Below, piece by piece: positions 38,410-52,113 of a stretch of DNA of 64,000 nucleotides (position 1 is the first letter of the stretch; each line of letters opens with the position of its first letter). Location of the stretch: NCBI RefSeq assembly GCF_021155775.2, contig NC_060233.1, positions 4,630,501 to 4,694,500 of the forward strand. Reading direction: 5' to 3'. The position numbers and the translations under genes are program-made. This DNA is from Neodiprion pinetum. Its lineage: Eukaryota; Arthropoda; Insecta; Hymenoptera; Diprionidae. The notes under the pieces are model-generated. The model ran no database searches. It saw only the letters and a list, made by a program, of their open reading frames with translations, and was not told the origin of the DNA.

Positions 38410-38623
38410 ACTTGTCCGTTTTAACTCGACGTAACGATCTCTGAGTCACAAGAGAAGAGACTGACCGTTGATCATCGTCGTCATGCTCGTTGTTGATTCG
38501 ATCTTTCAGCTGTTCGGGCCAGGCCTACTGGAGCCAATTTGCGTGAAATTTTGACAGCGATTGAATCTGGTGCTACGTTATAATGCAAGGGAAACGTCGT
38601 CGTGTTTCCACGAAGCCATGAAG

Positions 38624-38630
38624 TTTATAG
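38624..38630 (-). promoter_or_regulatory. Possible TATA box of the Hsp70 gene
   Basis: On the minus strand this reads CTATAAA. Transcription starting about 30 bp downstream (near 38595) would give a first exon of roughly 190 nt before the GTGAGT donor at 38408. No clear initiator motif was seen at the predicted start. An isolated TTCCGGAA (38772-38779) has the inverted two-unit heat-shock-element spacing, but no third unit lies in phase. Confidence 0.3.
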
Positions 38631-41600
38631 CCGGTCGCGGAAACCCGAACACGAGGTGGATATTAGGTGAAATAAAAACCTCGTTCTTCAAATTGCCGGT
38701 TCAAAGATCAACCGGAACACTCGCAGCTCATGTGCAACATGAAATGCTTGTCCGCAAGCTGGAAGCAAGTTTTCCGGAAGAGACCCTCGAAATCCTCTTA
38801 CGTTTGTGTTTAAGTACCCTTCCGATCCTTGAGTGGAGACGCTAATTAAACCGCTGCAGACTGAAACAGGATCACAAACAGCAGGTCATTCACATCGAGA
38901 TGGTGGTATTGCGGGATTTTATTCGTAACTAGTATCAACCCGATGGTGTAATAACATCTGGACGTTCAGGGCTCCGTTGAAGATCGTAAATTCAGACCGG
39001 TTTCCGCCCGAGGCTGCATTCACGCGATACCCACGTCCTGCGAATCTGCAATAGCGAGAGACATGTCCTTCCCGGAATCTCTTTGTTCCGTCACATTGTT
39101 CAGCCTTTGAGATGAGTAGAAAATTGGAGCTTAGGGTGAAGCCTCTGGACTTCGGTGAGGCAGCTAACAGTTCTGTTATACCGTTTGAGCCCGGAGCTTG
39201 AAACAAGCCAGAAACCTATACCCACTGCACAATAAAGCCGAGGCGAAATCCGGAGCAATAATTTATGAACACGAGGCCCGCTGTAAGCTCTTGGTTGCGA
39301 TTCGGCACAGGAAGTGCGAAACGTTAGAGCTCGCGAGACGTTTTCGTAGTGGAGGCGAAGAGCCCGGCGTACCCGTTAGCTTTCGTCCGTTAGAAGAAAG
39401 CAGGGCTTGACGGAGGGTAGGAAGTCGTTTTCAATAACGGAAGCGTTAGTATACCGACTCGCGTACCGCCGTAGCCGTTTGAAAAATAAACAAGAGAATT
39501 CCCTCCTGCAGGAAGTCGAGCTGCGCTGTGTATTCGCGCGGCAGGGTAAACAGATAAATCGTCGCGGCTGTGACTGCTCGGAAGATGTAATCCCTGCAGG
39601 ACTGCGGGAAGGAGGAGAAAGCCGGAACTTCTGCAGGGAAAGGGTGGAACAGGTCGCTCAGACTTGACCCCATAAATCTCACGATCTCGCGTATCCTTCG
39701 TGTACAATAATTTCGCCCAATGCACGAATCGTTCGAAAGGATGAAGGATCAGCGATGTCCTGCCGCGCTAATCGCGGGAGGCGAACAAATTTGCTTACGG
39801 ATCCCGTCTCCCGGGTTCCTCTTCGCGTCGGGATGATCCTGCGGAAAATGTCCGAGCGAGATTTCCCCCGGCGTGATGAGGGAGCCAGGATCCTGATCGG
39901 GAACGCCGCATCGCCCTGCATCCGCATACCGATTTGCACATGCACTCGGTGGTTATTTGAGCTATTTCACACATGGCGGCCACCGATCGATATTTGCAGG
40001 CAATCCCATTGCTCCGGCATTCCGGGACTTTCGTATGCCTCTTACCTTCACGCTCGCTGCAATTCCTCCGACTCGACGTGTGCACTGTACACCGCATCCC
40101 CTTTTCGGCTGCATTGCGTACGATACAGATCGTTCCAAAAGTGTTTTACCACCAATCCTGAGACGTGACGGTAAATGAGAAGTATGAATTCGCTCTGAAA
40201 CGAGGAGACGGTCATATTTTTACCATCGATGGCGTTTCACGGAATCAGGACGAACATACCGTTCGACGAGTTTCTGGATATCGTTCGATCGAAGTTCATA
40301 GAGACGGTAAGACTTGCTGCATCGACTGTATAGCGATGTAATGCGTCAATAAAAATGCGAATCAGTCGTTGGCGGAGGATATTTCAGCCATGATTTCCTG
40401 GCTAAAAAAACTGGTGCACATGTCGAGGGAAATTTTTACCACCCGGCACGTACTCCACTGGCTCTGCTCTCCTTCACCTGCCTTCGGAGGCTGCGGGACT
40501 GCGGAGTCAGATTGAATGCGCGCATCCGGGAAACGCTGAGAGAACCCAACAGCTACGGAATGGAACCTGCATCGGCAAGTGACGCTGCAGGATGTCGGGG
40601 CGAATTGCGGTTCCATGCCGTCAACGTACGCGGTACGCGGTGAAGTCAGCTACCTTGAAAATAAACATTCGAAATACACCGAATGGAGAAAAATTTTCAC
40701 GGACCTTTCAGCAAACTACACACCTCGTATATTAAAGATTTTTGAACTGCGAAAAGGCATTTTTCCTGCTGCTCGTTTCGATATTTTATCCCGATCGCAA
40801 ATAACCGTACTACAAAAAATTCTAACAACAGTCTTGCGGTGAAAATGTAGATGAAATTAAGTAGCGAATACCGAGCTCGATCGTTCGTACATTACGATGA
40901 CGGAAATTTTTTCTTTTATACACAACTTCTCGACACTTATTGTCTGTCGAACCGGAAGTGCGCGGTTTCGCGCAATCGGTACGACGGGAAAAGAATTAAT
41001 AGCTGAAACATCGAGCGGAGGAAAAACGGACGAGCGCAAAGAGCGAGAGGGAAAAGGACGCCGTCATTGTCGACCGGTATTATAACCGGAATAGGAAACC
41101 ATGCGGCTGCAGTACGCCGAGCAACGGCTGGACGCTGTTATTTGCAATGCATATAAATGTATCGGAAACGGTCGCATAATTGCATGAATCAGAGTAATTA
41201 TCGTTCCCAGTTTCCCTCTCCCGCGAGCTCGCTGTTCTGTCGCGTTCATACGCGCGTATCGCTGCTTATACCGCGGTAGGCAGGAATTTGCAGTTCGTGA
41301 ATGTCGACGTTTTTGCGCGTACGACGGATGGCCTCTGATTCCGCTGTTTCTCTGATTAATTACCGGCTGTGATTGCGACACAATAATTATTTCAACATCG
41401 ACTGGATTTTCCAAAGATAGATTATGTAAATTATCATGCAGCTGTAAACAAGTTCCCCGGTGAAAACCACTTCCTTGTCGATTTTTCCATCCTCAACGTC
41501 GTACAACGGACAAGAATAACTCTTGGTTCGTTAGTGCCAATGCTCGTAAACCACAGGTACGTATTATTTCCGCGGAGAAATATATAGTGTCGATCCTCAG

Positions 41601-44600
41601 ATGTACGAGAATGTTTGAAGTCCGAGAAGAAACGATCCGAATATCGGTGCGTTCGCAATTCGATATTCGTGATTCGTGCCAATGATCGCTTCGGGTTAAA
41701 ACCGATCGCTGGGCTGGATTCTCGTATCGTTTGCGGCATCAGTGACGATAAACGCGCTGGCTTTAATAACGTTTTGATTAAACAGGATCTTAAGGTAATC
41801 CACGGGCTTTCAGGACCGAAGCGCCTCTCGACTAGACTCGATGCCTGCAGCCTGGCGCTGCCTTGGAGCAAGAATCTCTACCCGTTTGATCAAGCTCCGG
41901 TAGAACTCGAGGCGATTGCATCGACTACTGCACCGATCGATCCCAATAGACGTAGACGCGTGCAAATATAATCTGAATAGGACGCCGAAGATGGGACAAG
42001 GCAGGTGCAGCTGCATCGGTGCAAACAGGGGCTCGACGAGTCTATTGATCCCGAATGCAGCTGTCTCGATGTTCCTGATTTTCAAGGATTCAACGACAAA
42101 CGCAGTAATCGAGATAAGGAGCTTGCGAATTCCGGCTTTCGCGTCAAAGAGACGCAAGTTCAGTCACTCTCGCAGCGAAATATCAGTCATAATCGCGATT
42201 TTATAAAGCGAAAGAAAATATTTTCAGCGTCAAACAACCCAGCGGTGAATATAATTGTTCGTCGTCGTTGGCGCTGTTCAGATAGCGAGTGAGCGGCGAT
42301 AAGCGGTGCCGATAAAAAAAAAAAAAAAACGTTTTATCAAGAAATTGCGTAACGCAGATAGCGGTTAGAAATGTGTTGAGAAAAAGGTGCGCAGCTTTAA
42401 TTCTTTCTCTATCTATTTATTGTGGGTTCAGTGACGCCCGTCCGTATTTACAAATCGTAAACATTTATTACTTTTCCTCGCTGAAGCTGCACTTCGATAA
42501 CGGAACATGTTTAGCTAATGTACGATGGAATGTCCGGCTCTCGTTTTCCCGAGACGCGATATCGCGTCGCAATCACTCCGCAACCGAGCACAATACCTGC
42601 GCATGTTTCAAGTCGAGAGAGCCGGCTGCACGGTGCGAAAAGAATCGTGCCAAATTCGCGCGTTACGTAGCCTCGCAGATATTCGCGCGCAGTATCCAGG
42701 ACTTAATCATCAGTGACACACATGCCTAGAAAATACCGCATGTACGCGAGGAGTTGATGATTTAGTCGCGGAACGACGATTATACGTTCAAAGTATGAAA
42801 ACTTCTTGAGCTCGAGTTCTCTGCAAGCATGATCTCCTTACGTGTCTGTTTATAAATAAGCGATGCAGAGATTATGAATATAAACTCAATTTACTGGATT
42901 CATGCACGATCTTTTCTCCGCAACAATCGAAGGTTGAAGGCAACGGTATGTCGATCCAACATCGCGTTACCTCGTTCGATGACGAATACTTTGGAACGGT
43001 GCTTGTGTGTTTGCGGATGTGTATAAGCCTAGAGAAGATAAAAACGCAGAGATAACGATACCGCGCGCGATCGGTGCTCGGTAAATGAAAATTTTCTCCT
43101 TTTATTTCTATTTCTATACACCGAGCAACCTCGGCGGCTATTTTATTCCTAACTTTTCATTTTCACATCCGCCCGCAGTTTTTGTTTCACGGCTTTGATT
43201 CCCCGGGATTGCATCGTTCGGTGCATTAACGCGCCATGAAGGGTCGTCGATGCGATCATACAGGCGGTGGCATGGTGCGGTAGGATATTGATTTGCAATC
43301 GAACGCATATTTCGCAACGAACCAAGCCGAGCCGGCAATGATTCACCCTTGCTTCGGTGTGCGTTAGAGTTCCCGATACCAACACTCGCGAATCACGAGT
43401 CAAGTGGACGCGGGTATAAACTACTGGCCATAGATCTGCACGGACTGTCACTCCAACGTGCCGTCACAACGTGCCGCACAGCGGTGTGTAAGAAGGTTCG
43501 GTAAGCGGTGTAGGTCGGTGCCTGAGCTTTGTTACCACGGTATTGGCATGGGGTACAATTGCACGGACGGTGAAACACAAGCACAGATGCATAATGTAGG
43601 TTGGTACGCATATCACCAGCGGGCTCTTGGGTACAACTTGCACGTACGATGATACCCGGTACGAACACCTTGACGTCACGTCGTCACTATTGCGTCGCCT
43701 TGTATATAAATCGACGGAACAACCTGCGCCTCGCAATTACACCGTCCGAATGGCACATCGCTCGATTCTATGGGCTTTATGGACACACCTGTGGTCCGGT
43801 TACAGGCGCGGCTTATTCACTCGGTAGATACGCAAGGTGCGTAGTGTGTTTCGATGAAATCGGTGTCACTCACAGGTGGTCCCTTCCTCCGTTGTACGTT
43901 TTCCGAAGTCAATGGACTGGGATTGCAAGCACCGAGAGTAAGGAGAGGGAGTAGTTAACTTGAGTCACTTCAGCGTCGACTTTCAACCGGTCGTGAAAGA
44001 CGCGAACGATCACGACTGTTGTGATATCGTTATTTTTTCATATTCAAAAACCTGTATTCTCGGAGTCTTTCTTCTCATTATTCGCTGACGTTCGTTAGCA
44101 ATTTCGGTATCTGCAGTCAGAAGCGACAGCCGACGTGCTGGACACAATGCTGGATGTATATAACGAGAGAATGCCAGCACAACGCATAATGCATCGGCAT
44201 CAGAAGCAGGCTTATGTAATCACGGAGAACCTTTTACGGACCAAGTGAGCACGTCTGAGTTATACACCGCATTTATCTCGTACGTGCTGCAATATTCACA
44301 TACCTGCAAACGAACGGTGTATAAATAAACTCTTCGACAAACTGCCGCAAGGTCCTTCGTCGGTTACTGTCAACGTGCCAAAGACGGCGATGAGTAGTCG
44401 CCGTTGCACACAGGTCGAACGGTACTGACCGCGGAAAGTCGTGCCTTATCTCTCCGATTTTTACAACCCAAATCCATCACCACGGATCGAGGGGAAACGG
44501 ATCGAACGACTGTCGTGGTGCTCAAAGTCGTGCAGGTTTTGGAAACGAGTCGCATTGAGTCACGTGACGAGAGGCGACGATCGCGCTAATTCCCAGCTCC

Positions 44601-44659
44601 ATCGGGATGTGACCAATATTGACAAATTCACTTGCCTTACTTATTATACCGATCCGTAA

Positions 44660-44691
44660 CTCTCTCTCTCTCTCTCTCTCCTCTCTCTCTC
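44660..44691. repeat. CT microsatellite
   Basis: About 15 CT units with one interruption. Confidence 0.9.
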
Positions 44692-47129
44692 GAGTTGCGC
44701 AACGAGACTGGTCAAATAATAAGACGGCGATCTCTCGAGGCTGCATCGCGGTGGGTACGAGATCAATACGGGAATATACTCGGGATGGTACCGTCATGGC
44801 CCGCCAATATTAGCGATCTCCGAAATATTCGTGTAAATATTTGCGTACCGCGCAGGTTAGCCTCGCTCGCCTCAAGGATATCGTGCGTGTCCAACGTGAT
44901 CAGTTTCCACGTTACTCCGTAGGTATCGAAAGCTCTCGCCTCTAACCCCGAGGCTTCACCCTAATTGATTCCTGTTAGCAATGTCACTGCGGCAGCCAAA
45001 TATCGTACGTGTGTTTATGTGCCGTACACAAAATCATCGAACCGACCGACGATATCGGTATCTTCCTAATTTCGTGAACGTATATTACACATCGTACAGG
45101 CCAACCCGCGATTTTTTATACCTCGACGCATCTGACCCGCGAATTTTTCTTTATTCTTTAAAAAAATTTCAAACAAGAAAACCTGGAGGCTACTCAAAAT
45201 TCGGATACGTAAGGAAGGGCATGAAATGCTGGTAGCTTAAAATTTAGATAGCCAGGATAAGGATGGTCAGGAGAAGTTTGAAGTGGATAGTTTTATTCAT
45301 CTGGTTCTCTAGGAAACATTACAATGTCCGTTGAATACTAAAAACAATTGGATTAATCTCAGAGTAGATTTTTTTTCTCTTTTTTCGTTGACACCTGTTG
45401 CGACTTGAAACGGCGACAAATAACTTGTTTTTCTTTTTTTTATTCCCTCCTCGTTTCGTTCTCCAGACGATCTAACCCGCAGAGAATATTTCCACGCATC
45501 GCGTGCACAGTTGCGTTATTTACGACCGTAGGAAAGTTCTCGATTATCCTGTGCGCGCTGAATGAGCGTACAAACACACACAGCACACACGGTACGGGAT
45601 TGAAATTAACGATCTCTTCGCTGCAGGTACGTTTATTATTTGATCCAGGTCCGAGGTTTGCATGAGGTAGGTACGTATTACTCACTCGCAGCAGCAGCAG
45701 CCTCGGTCCTGATAAATTTTCCACGATATCCTACAGTGATTCGATGGGCATTAACTGCAGCACGCGATTATGGTTGTTCTACGGCTGTGGTAAATCGTCC
45801 CGATTCAAGGAAACCGCGCGACCGATGCGTGCGTCAATTTTCACAATATATCGGAATATCGATACATCGATAAACGTTTCGGAATACAAGGTCCGGCTGT
45901 CCTGCAGGAACCGAAGGGAGGAAGGAGAAATCGAATTAGAAGCCTAGTTACACGCCTCGTCGAGCCCGCTTACCAGAGATTGATAAATCGCTATTAAGTA
46001 TATTTCCGCAAACCCTCGTTTGACCACTTATTCATAGAGATCCCTGACACACGTAGTACGAAGCAGCAAAAATGTTTCTTTTCTTTAACCCCCTTACACT
46101 TTTTTACACTTTTATATCGCACTTTCGCCATTGGCCTTAACGCCGCATCGCGTACCACGCAGCCATCGCAAACACGGTTTCCGGTCGAGGGATTGTCTGG
46201 TTCTTTTTTTCTTGGAACAATCCGCCGTTTCAGTACCGCAACCGCAGTAAAAATCCACGACCGAGAATCGCCGTGTAGTGGTAAAAAATGAACTCTGTTA
46301 CTGGAGGAAAAAATCGCGTTATCGAAATCGATGATGATTAAGGTAAGCGTACCGGTTATTCGCACGTTCAGACCCAATTTTTGACCTTAATTACGAATTT
46401 CTCGATAACTAAAACCAATTGCTGGACGGTTAGACACTACGAATTTATTTCTTGGTCATCTCAGAACTAAGGATCGAACAGATACCTACTCAATAACTGG
46501 AAAAACTTTTAAATCCAACGGATAGAATGAATAATGATTGCATTCACTGCGTGCAGAGAATCTGCGCAAAGTACGATGTCAACCGTACCATTGTCCGGCA
46601 GTGTGGGGATTGCATAACAAAGAACGAAGGTTTTCTCACAGCTAATTATCCGCACTAGCCGCAAGGACGTGTATCTATATCTGAGCTACAGCGAAATTTC
46701 AACACGGATCGTAGTCAGTCGGTTGTTGCAAAGCAGGAACTTTTTCTGGGTCGATAAACGGAACGTTTGGTCAGAAGCAGTGGCAGGACGACTGGACAGG
46801 ATGTGTCCGAGACCGCAAGCCAAGCAACGCGCTCCATTACAAGAGATTTCTCGTTCTGATCCAGGGTCAGTTTCTCGGTAGCTTCGACCGTTCGCGAAGC
46901 TGAGCTTGCAACGACGAGAGTCGGTCATTCTACGAAACGAAGACGTAACGTTACAGCAAACAACGCGACGCGACAATCAACCCCGCATTTGTCGCTTGCT
47001 CATTCCGAGCTTCGTCGGACAGCTTGCACAATGGTCGGATTTCCTCTTCCTTCGATGTTACATTAACGAGAGTGGTTACAGCTGCCGCAACTCGATTGCC
47101 TGTAAAGGCTGCGGGTTTTTCCCTGTTTT

Positions 47130-47165
47130 ACACACACACACACACACACACACTCTCTCTCTCTT
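47130..47165. repeat. Compound CA-CT microsatellite
   Basis: A CA run (47130-47153) passes directly into a CT run. It forces the HTHT and SL residues seen in overlapping open frames, showing those frames are not real proteins. Confidence 0.9.
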
Positions 47166-47749
47166 TTATTACACAGCCACCAACTACAGCAAAAATTCCA
47201 TCTTGTCACGCTGCAGCTCAACGTCAATCTCTGCGTGCCGACATTTTTTGTCCAACCTTTATCAATTCCATTCTATCGTGTGTTTAAATTTTTTACCAAG
47301 GGGAAGCTTGCTCGATTCGTTATTGCAGAATCACCCTCGTCGAGCGGCGACGTTTACCCGCGGGTTCACGTATCGCTCGGGAAGCCAATTTACAAATAGG
47401 ATACCACCGTTCGGGATGTTTTTCAGTCGAGTCAAATTGAACCGGTCTGAATTCCGTCTACTGGATCCTCCGTTTTTACACCGGGCTTATTTTTCCCTGC
47501 GATCCTCTATTTTTACATACCTACCGTTCTCTTCATGCACCCCCGATCCTTTCGTTATCCCGCTTCTTTCACTCTCTTTCAGCATTTTTCTTACGCCGTG
47601 CGTTCTGTGTATTTTCTCTACTTTGTACGTACACATTTATCTATATACACATATGCATATATACAACGGCAAATTTCTATAACGATTGCACGTATGAGCC
47701 GAAGGTCTGCCTCCCAGCTTCGTCCGTATCGTCGGCCTGTTTCAATCAA

Positions 47750-47771
47750 CTATATATATATATACATATAT
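47750..47771. repeat. TA microsatellite
   Basis: Alternating TA with one C interruption. Confidence 0.8.
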
Positions 47772-50700
47772 CATACCTTACATACGATTTATATACAGAA
47801 AATATTCTCGTACCGCCGCTTTCGCGTTACGGGATAAATATGGGTTGTCTCAGGGGGATGGGAAATTCTTCGTGCACCGGGGAATTGGATTTCGAACGAT
47901 TGGTGGAGAGAAATACATGAATGGAAAAAAAATTGAATACCGCAACAACGTAAAAAAAAAAAAAAAGAATCAAATGAAGAAATTGGCCAGCTGCATCTAA
48001 ATCCCTGGGATTTTTTTTTAATTTTCTTTTTTTTTTTTTTTTTCTTTTTCTACATCATTATTTTCTCCTATCCTATACATTATGCAAAGATGAAAAAACT
48101 GCTCCACCCAGTTCGTTCGGTGAAATTATTTTTCTCCTTACATTCCCACCGAAGAAGAAAATCTTGGCAAAAACTCACCCGGCTTCGGATTACAAGGTAT
48201 ACGATTAATTCCACCAACGGACGAACGCACGGAGCTCTCGAAATTCGCTTCACGCAGTGGAAACGCGATGTAACTTTTCGAACACAAAAGAATTTTGGCT
48301 AATCATTTCACGGACGACGAACGGTGATCGGAGCGTTGTTGCGAAATTACTCGCATTTTCGTCGAATTGACCTGTCCAATAATATGATTAATCGCCCGGC
48401 AAAACGTTACTAATCACCAAATATGATCACGAGGCTCGGTTTCCCGCGTCTGCAAATTCACCGTATCTGCACAATCTAATCAAACGTATAATGATCCAGC
48501 ATATTTTAACCTCGAATTACCAAGCCCTTGATTACTTCTTTAGTTTTCACTGTCAGAAATTAGGATTCGTTTTCGCAATTCTCTTGCGTGCGAGTTACTT
48601 GCGGATATTCTCGAGAATCGCAAAGATTGCCGCGGAAATGTACCACCGGCAGATTAGACGACCCTCGGTACGTGGTGCATGCATTATCTGGTGCACAGGT
48701 GCGCGACTCAATGGACTTGTGGCCGCGTATCGGTGTTTGCGCATTAGCATTCGATAGAGGAATAACTGCAGGCAGGTCCGTGCAGCAGAACCGTTATCGT
48801 GCGAGTAGCTGGCACGTCGCAGTCTCTCTATAATTTATTGTCACAGAGCTGAACAATTCCGCCGACTCTAAGGACGCTGCGAGACTTCCGGCCTTGACTG
48901 TAATGTAATCGTAACGTACGGGAAGATCCCCAAGTTCGACCCTACGTTCGATTGAAAATAATAAATAAGGAGAAGGAAAATATGCATATTTTAACGACTC
49001 GTGGAACGATTTTCATACGCAAGAACGAAAAGCGGAGAGGATAAGTAATTCTTTTGTAAAACAGAATTGAAACCGAGGTTTGCTTCGCTCGGCAATCGTT
49101 TCACCGCCTCTTACACCGCCTACCTAATTCTCGTTATACCTCGAGTGCTGATTCACATGGTAATGCCGTATGTAAATTTATCCGCATATCGCGTTTCGTA
49201 ACGCATTCTTCAATACGACCGGGACGATTCGCCGGTAGCGTGAAAAACCGAGAGGTGTTCGAACCACCGGTGAAGAAATGCACCTCGATTTCACGTATTA
49301 TTATTTCTGCCGTCTCCCGGGAAGCTTGGACTCTTTTTTATTATCGGTAGAGATGAGAAAAGATCGATATATAATATATAATTATCGATGCAGGGCACAG
49401 CGTTCGGCTGGCAAAATTCTAGTTGGGTGTAAAGAAGTTTCTTCACCGCGTTCTTCTAATCCGGGGGGCTCTGCTGTGTAAATGGAATAAAAGTGGCTCT
49501 CGGCTTTCGGCTCGAAGTTTTTGACGAAATAATCGAGCTCTTAGATAAGCTAGACGTGTCTTATCAACGACGTTCTCGCCGCCACTCCTGCTGATTAACT
49601 TGTCACGACTTGATCCCAGCAGAGCTGCGCTCGAGAGCCGAAAGAATTCGCAAGAGTTTCAAGTTGGTATGTAGCGTATATGGCGTACGGAGAAATCGGA
49701 AAGAAGCATAACTCGCCACACTTTTCCACACCCCGTGTATGTATGTACGTGTGTTCCTGAAGAAAAAGAATAAGAAGAATAAGAAAGCGAAGAAAAGGAA
49801 GAAGAAAAATTCGCCGATATCCAGCGGCGGGGCCGGGAAGGACGCACAAGGAATCGTAAAATAACGCAGTCCCGACACCCCCGTGGATAGCCGGCAGTGC
49901 CTTCGGGATATTTCCGGGATCAGGACTTCGCCTGATACATTTTGAGCAGCCAGCTTTCCCCCGTGCTTTTACGAGGTCCACGCCACTGGGCGGAGCGCGA
50001 ACCGTCATCGTGAACAGCATACCGATATCTCGAGAGGAGAGAGGAGGCTTGCCGTAGAGAACGCTCGCCTAATTACCACGGTAATTAAAGGAAACACGCA
50101 GACGTATTCACTAAACGGTACAAACGGTTGCCGCACGAAATCCAAACGTCGTACGACGCTTTTACAGTCGAGCCTCCGGTACCGTAAGGAGTCACTCGAA
50201 ATCACGGCTCCTACGAATCTTAAACTCGAGGATGGTCCGTCTTCGCCTGGTATCGACTCCGTCATTCGCTTATGGATATGCAATTCACGAGTCGATCGTG
50301 CCTGCATGTAGACACCCACACTTGCGATCGCGGGTACAATAGACACCGGCGCATAATAGCGACCAGATTCTTTATAACGGAAACATCTTTTTCTCATGCT
50401 AACTAGCAATTAAACCGACATTCCCAAACCGTTGCGTCACGCGTTTAACGTATACGCGATATCCACACCGTCGCTATCGAACGCATGCGCATATAAGCCT
50501 CGGATGCCTTACGGGATCTATCGACATTCCTCGTTTCCAACGATCCCTGCGGCGTGTATTACGGGAAAAAGATTTACGGAGTCACGGCAAATTGCTTTTC
50601 CATCCGCAGCTGATTCCATAATTCTACTGTATCGACCTGGAAATCTACAGAATTGTACAAAGCGTTCTCTGTTCGGGAGTTGAGCGTTTTGCCGTTGTTA

Positions 50701-51772
50701 TTTATCAGGATATCGGAGGATGGTGCGATTTTTCTCACTCCGTAGATCGACGCATCGCTGCGGCGACACGCTGAGCCAATTCCTTCGATAAGTCACGCCG
50801 CTGCTTTCTGCAGACAGCGGAGAGTTGTCGCCGAAGGAGAAAAGAACGCGAAGGTGCCGAGCAGAGTGATATCTGATACGGTTCGCCAAGGAATGATAGC
50901 TGCCGGACGCGTGACGGTTGGACTTGGACGTCGAGTTTATTTTTCCCCTCCCCTCTTGACGTTTTTTCAGTCCGATACCTAGAACAATGCCGCTATTTTT
51001 CCCGCACATAGTCGATGTGTATCGGGGCTGCACGCTCCGTTGGAGCTTTGACTTTGGCTTCGAGAGGCCAGCGAGAGCGGCGGTTGCAAAACGAGAAAAT
51101 TGTGCATTATCGGCCCGAGACGTTAACGCGATTTGCCAGCTTCGCTCGCTCGAAAGCTCGCGAAGAACTCGGGGCAGGCTCAAATCTGGGTTAAGTTAAC
51201 GTGCGGTCAAATTTTCCGAGCCGCTTGGCCAAGACAGTCGCCACATTGTCTCCGCTCTCCTGCCAGATCCGAGACTCTTGGAGTATGGCATACGTGTACG
51301 TTTATTAGCGACCCATACAATCGCACAGTCCAAGGTTGTCAGTGGCCAAAACCCCCGAGCCACGTCCGCTCTTTCTATATATCTATATACGTACACATAT
51401 GCACGAAGAAAACAGAAAACGTGGGGAAAAATCCTGGAGGTACGTTTTTTCCCATAGATTCTCGAGATCGTCGACGCGACGTCGTGATTTGGTCTTTTTC
51501 TCACGATCAATGGAGGCTATAGAGTTTCGAAGCCGCGTCATTCCGTTCCTGATTATCCCGCGGGAGAGGAGAAGCGTGGAAGATTTTCCGGAACCGGATA
51601 CTTGCCTAGTCTGCATATCAATCACACTGCAGCAGACGATTTCCTATGCAAGCGAAGGAGATTCGTCACGACAACATTTCCACCCCCTGATCCACACGGT
51701 CATTCGCGCCCGCCGGTATTTGCTAATAAACACAGACGCGACGCCGAGAAGAAATTGAATCAAGCTCACGTT

Positions 51773-51956
51773 AGGGTGGTTCATTTTTGAACTTTTTTTT
51801 TTAAACGTGCTACTCGAAAAATTTGTCACAAATACTGGAAAACAAAAATTGACGTATAACCCGGAGGAGGTAGGAATATGTTTAGAGGTCGCTGTCAACA
51901 AATTTTTCGAGTGGAATCTTTTGAAAAAAAAAAAACGTTAAAAAATGAACCACTCT
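51773..51956. mobile_element. Short MITE with ~54-59 bp inverted repeats
   Basis: The left arm (51773-51826) begins AGGGTGGTTCATTTTT and ends ACTCGAAAAATTTGT. The complement of the right arm (51898-51956) begins AGAGTGGTTCATTTTT and ends CACTCGAAAAATTTGT, with a T-rich centre in both. Only about 70 bp separates the arms, so the whole 184 bp folds into one hairpin. No target duplication is certain. A related arm occurs at 53732. Confidence 0.8.
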
Positions 51957-52045
51957 GGTACACATGTTATTACAGCAGAGGACAGGCAACAGTCCGCAAT
52001 GAATCATCCGTTCCCATATCTCTCTAGATATAAAGATTATCGCAA

Positions 52046-52113
52046 GAAGAACGCATAATAATAACAGCGTTATCTCGTAATATCCGTATGCTGTTATTAT
52101 TATCGGTGTTCCT
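52046..52113. repeat. Hairpin with 14-bp perfect stem, miRNA-precursor size
   Basis: ATAATAATAACAGC (52055-52068) is perfectly inverted at 52090-52103 with a 21-nt loop. Outside a small internal loop the flanks pair again: GAAGAAC on the left against the complement of GTTCCTC on the right, with one mismatch. The total is about 68 nt. The stem is built largely of AAT/ATT triplets, so a microsatellite-derived palindrome is an alternative. Confidence 0.5.

Larger units (their letters stand above)
38631..51772. other. Gene-empty stretch upstream of the Hsp70 gene
   Basis: No conserved protein was recognised. The segment 41434-42292 is open in three overlapping frames on both strands but matches no family I know. 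The 258-codon frame at 46906-47682 is threaded through a CA/CT repeat. Homopolymer A and T runs occur near 42307-42330 and 47950-48050. Confidence 0.5.

Noticed and set aside
38591..38622. GAA and TTC triplets suggesting a heat-shock element
   Set aside because: The triplets are not in the required 5-bp phase.
41434..42292. Cluster of long frames on both strands
   Set aside because: Three frames overlap with no conserved motif or splice logic. It is a low-stop region rather than a supported gene.
46906..47682. 258-codon open frame on the plus strand
   Set aside because: It runs through a CA/CT microsatellite, has no recognisable domain, and is rich in pyrimidine-driven F, L and S residues.
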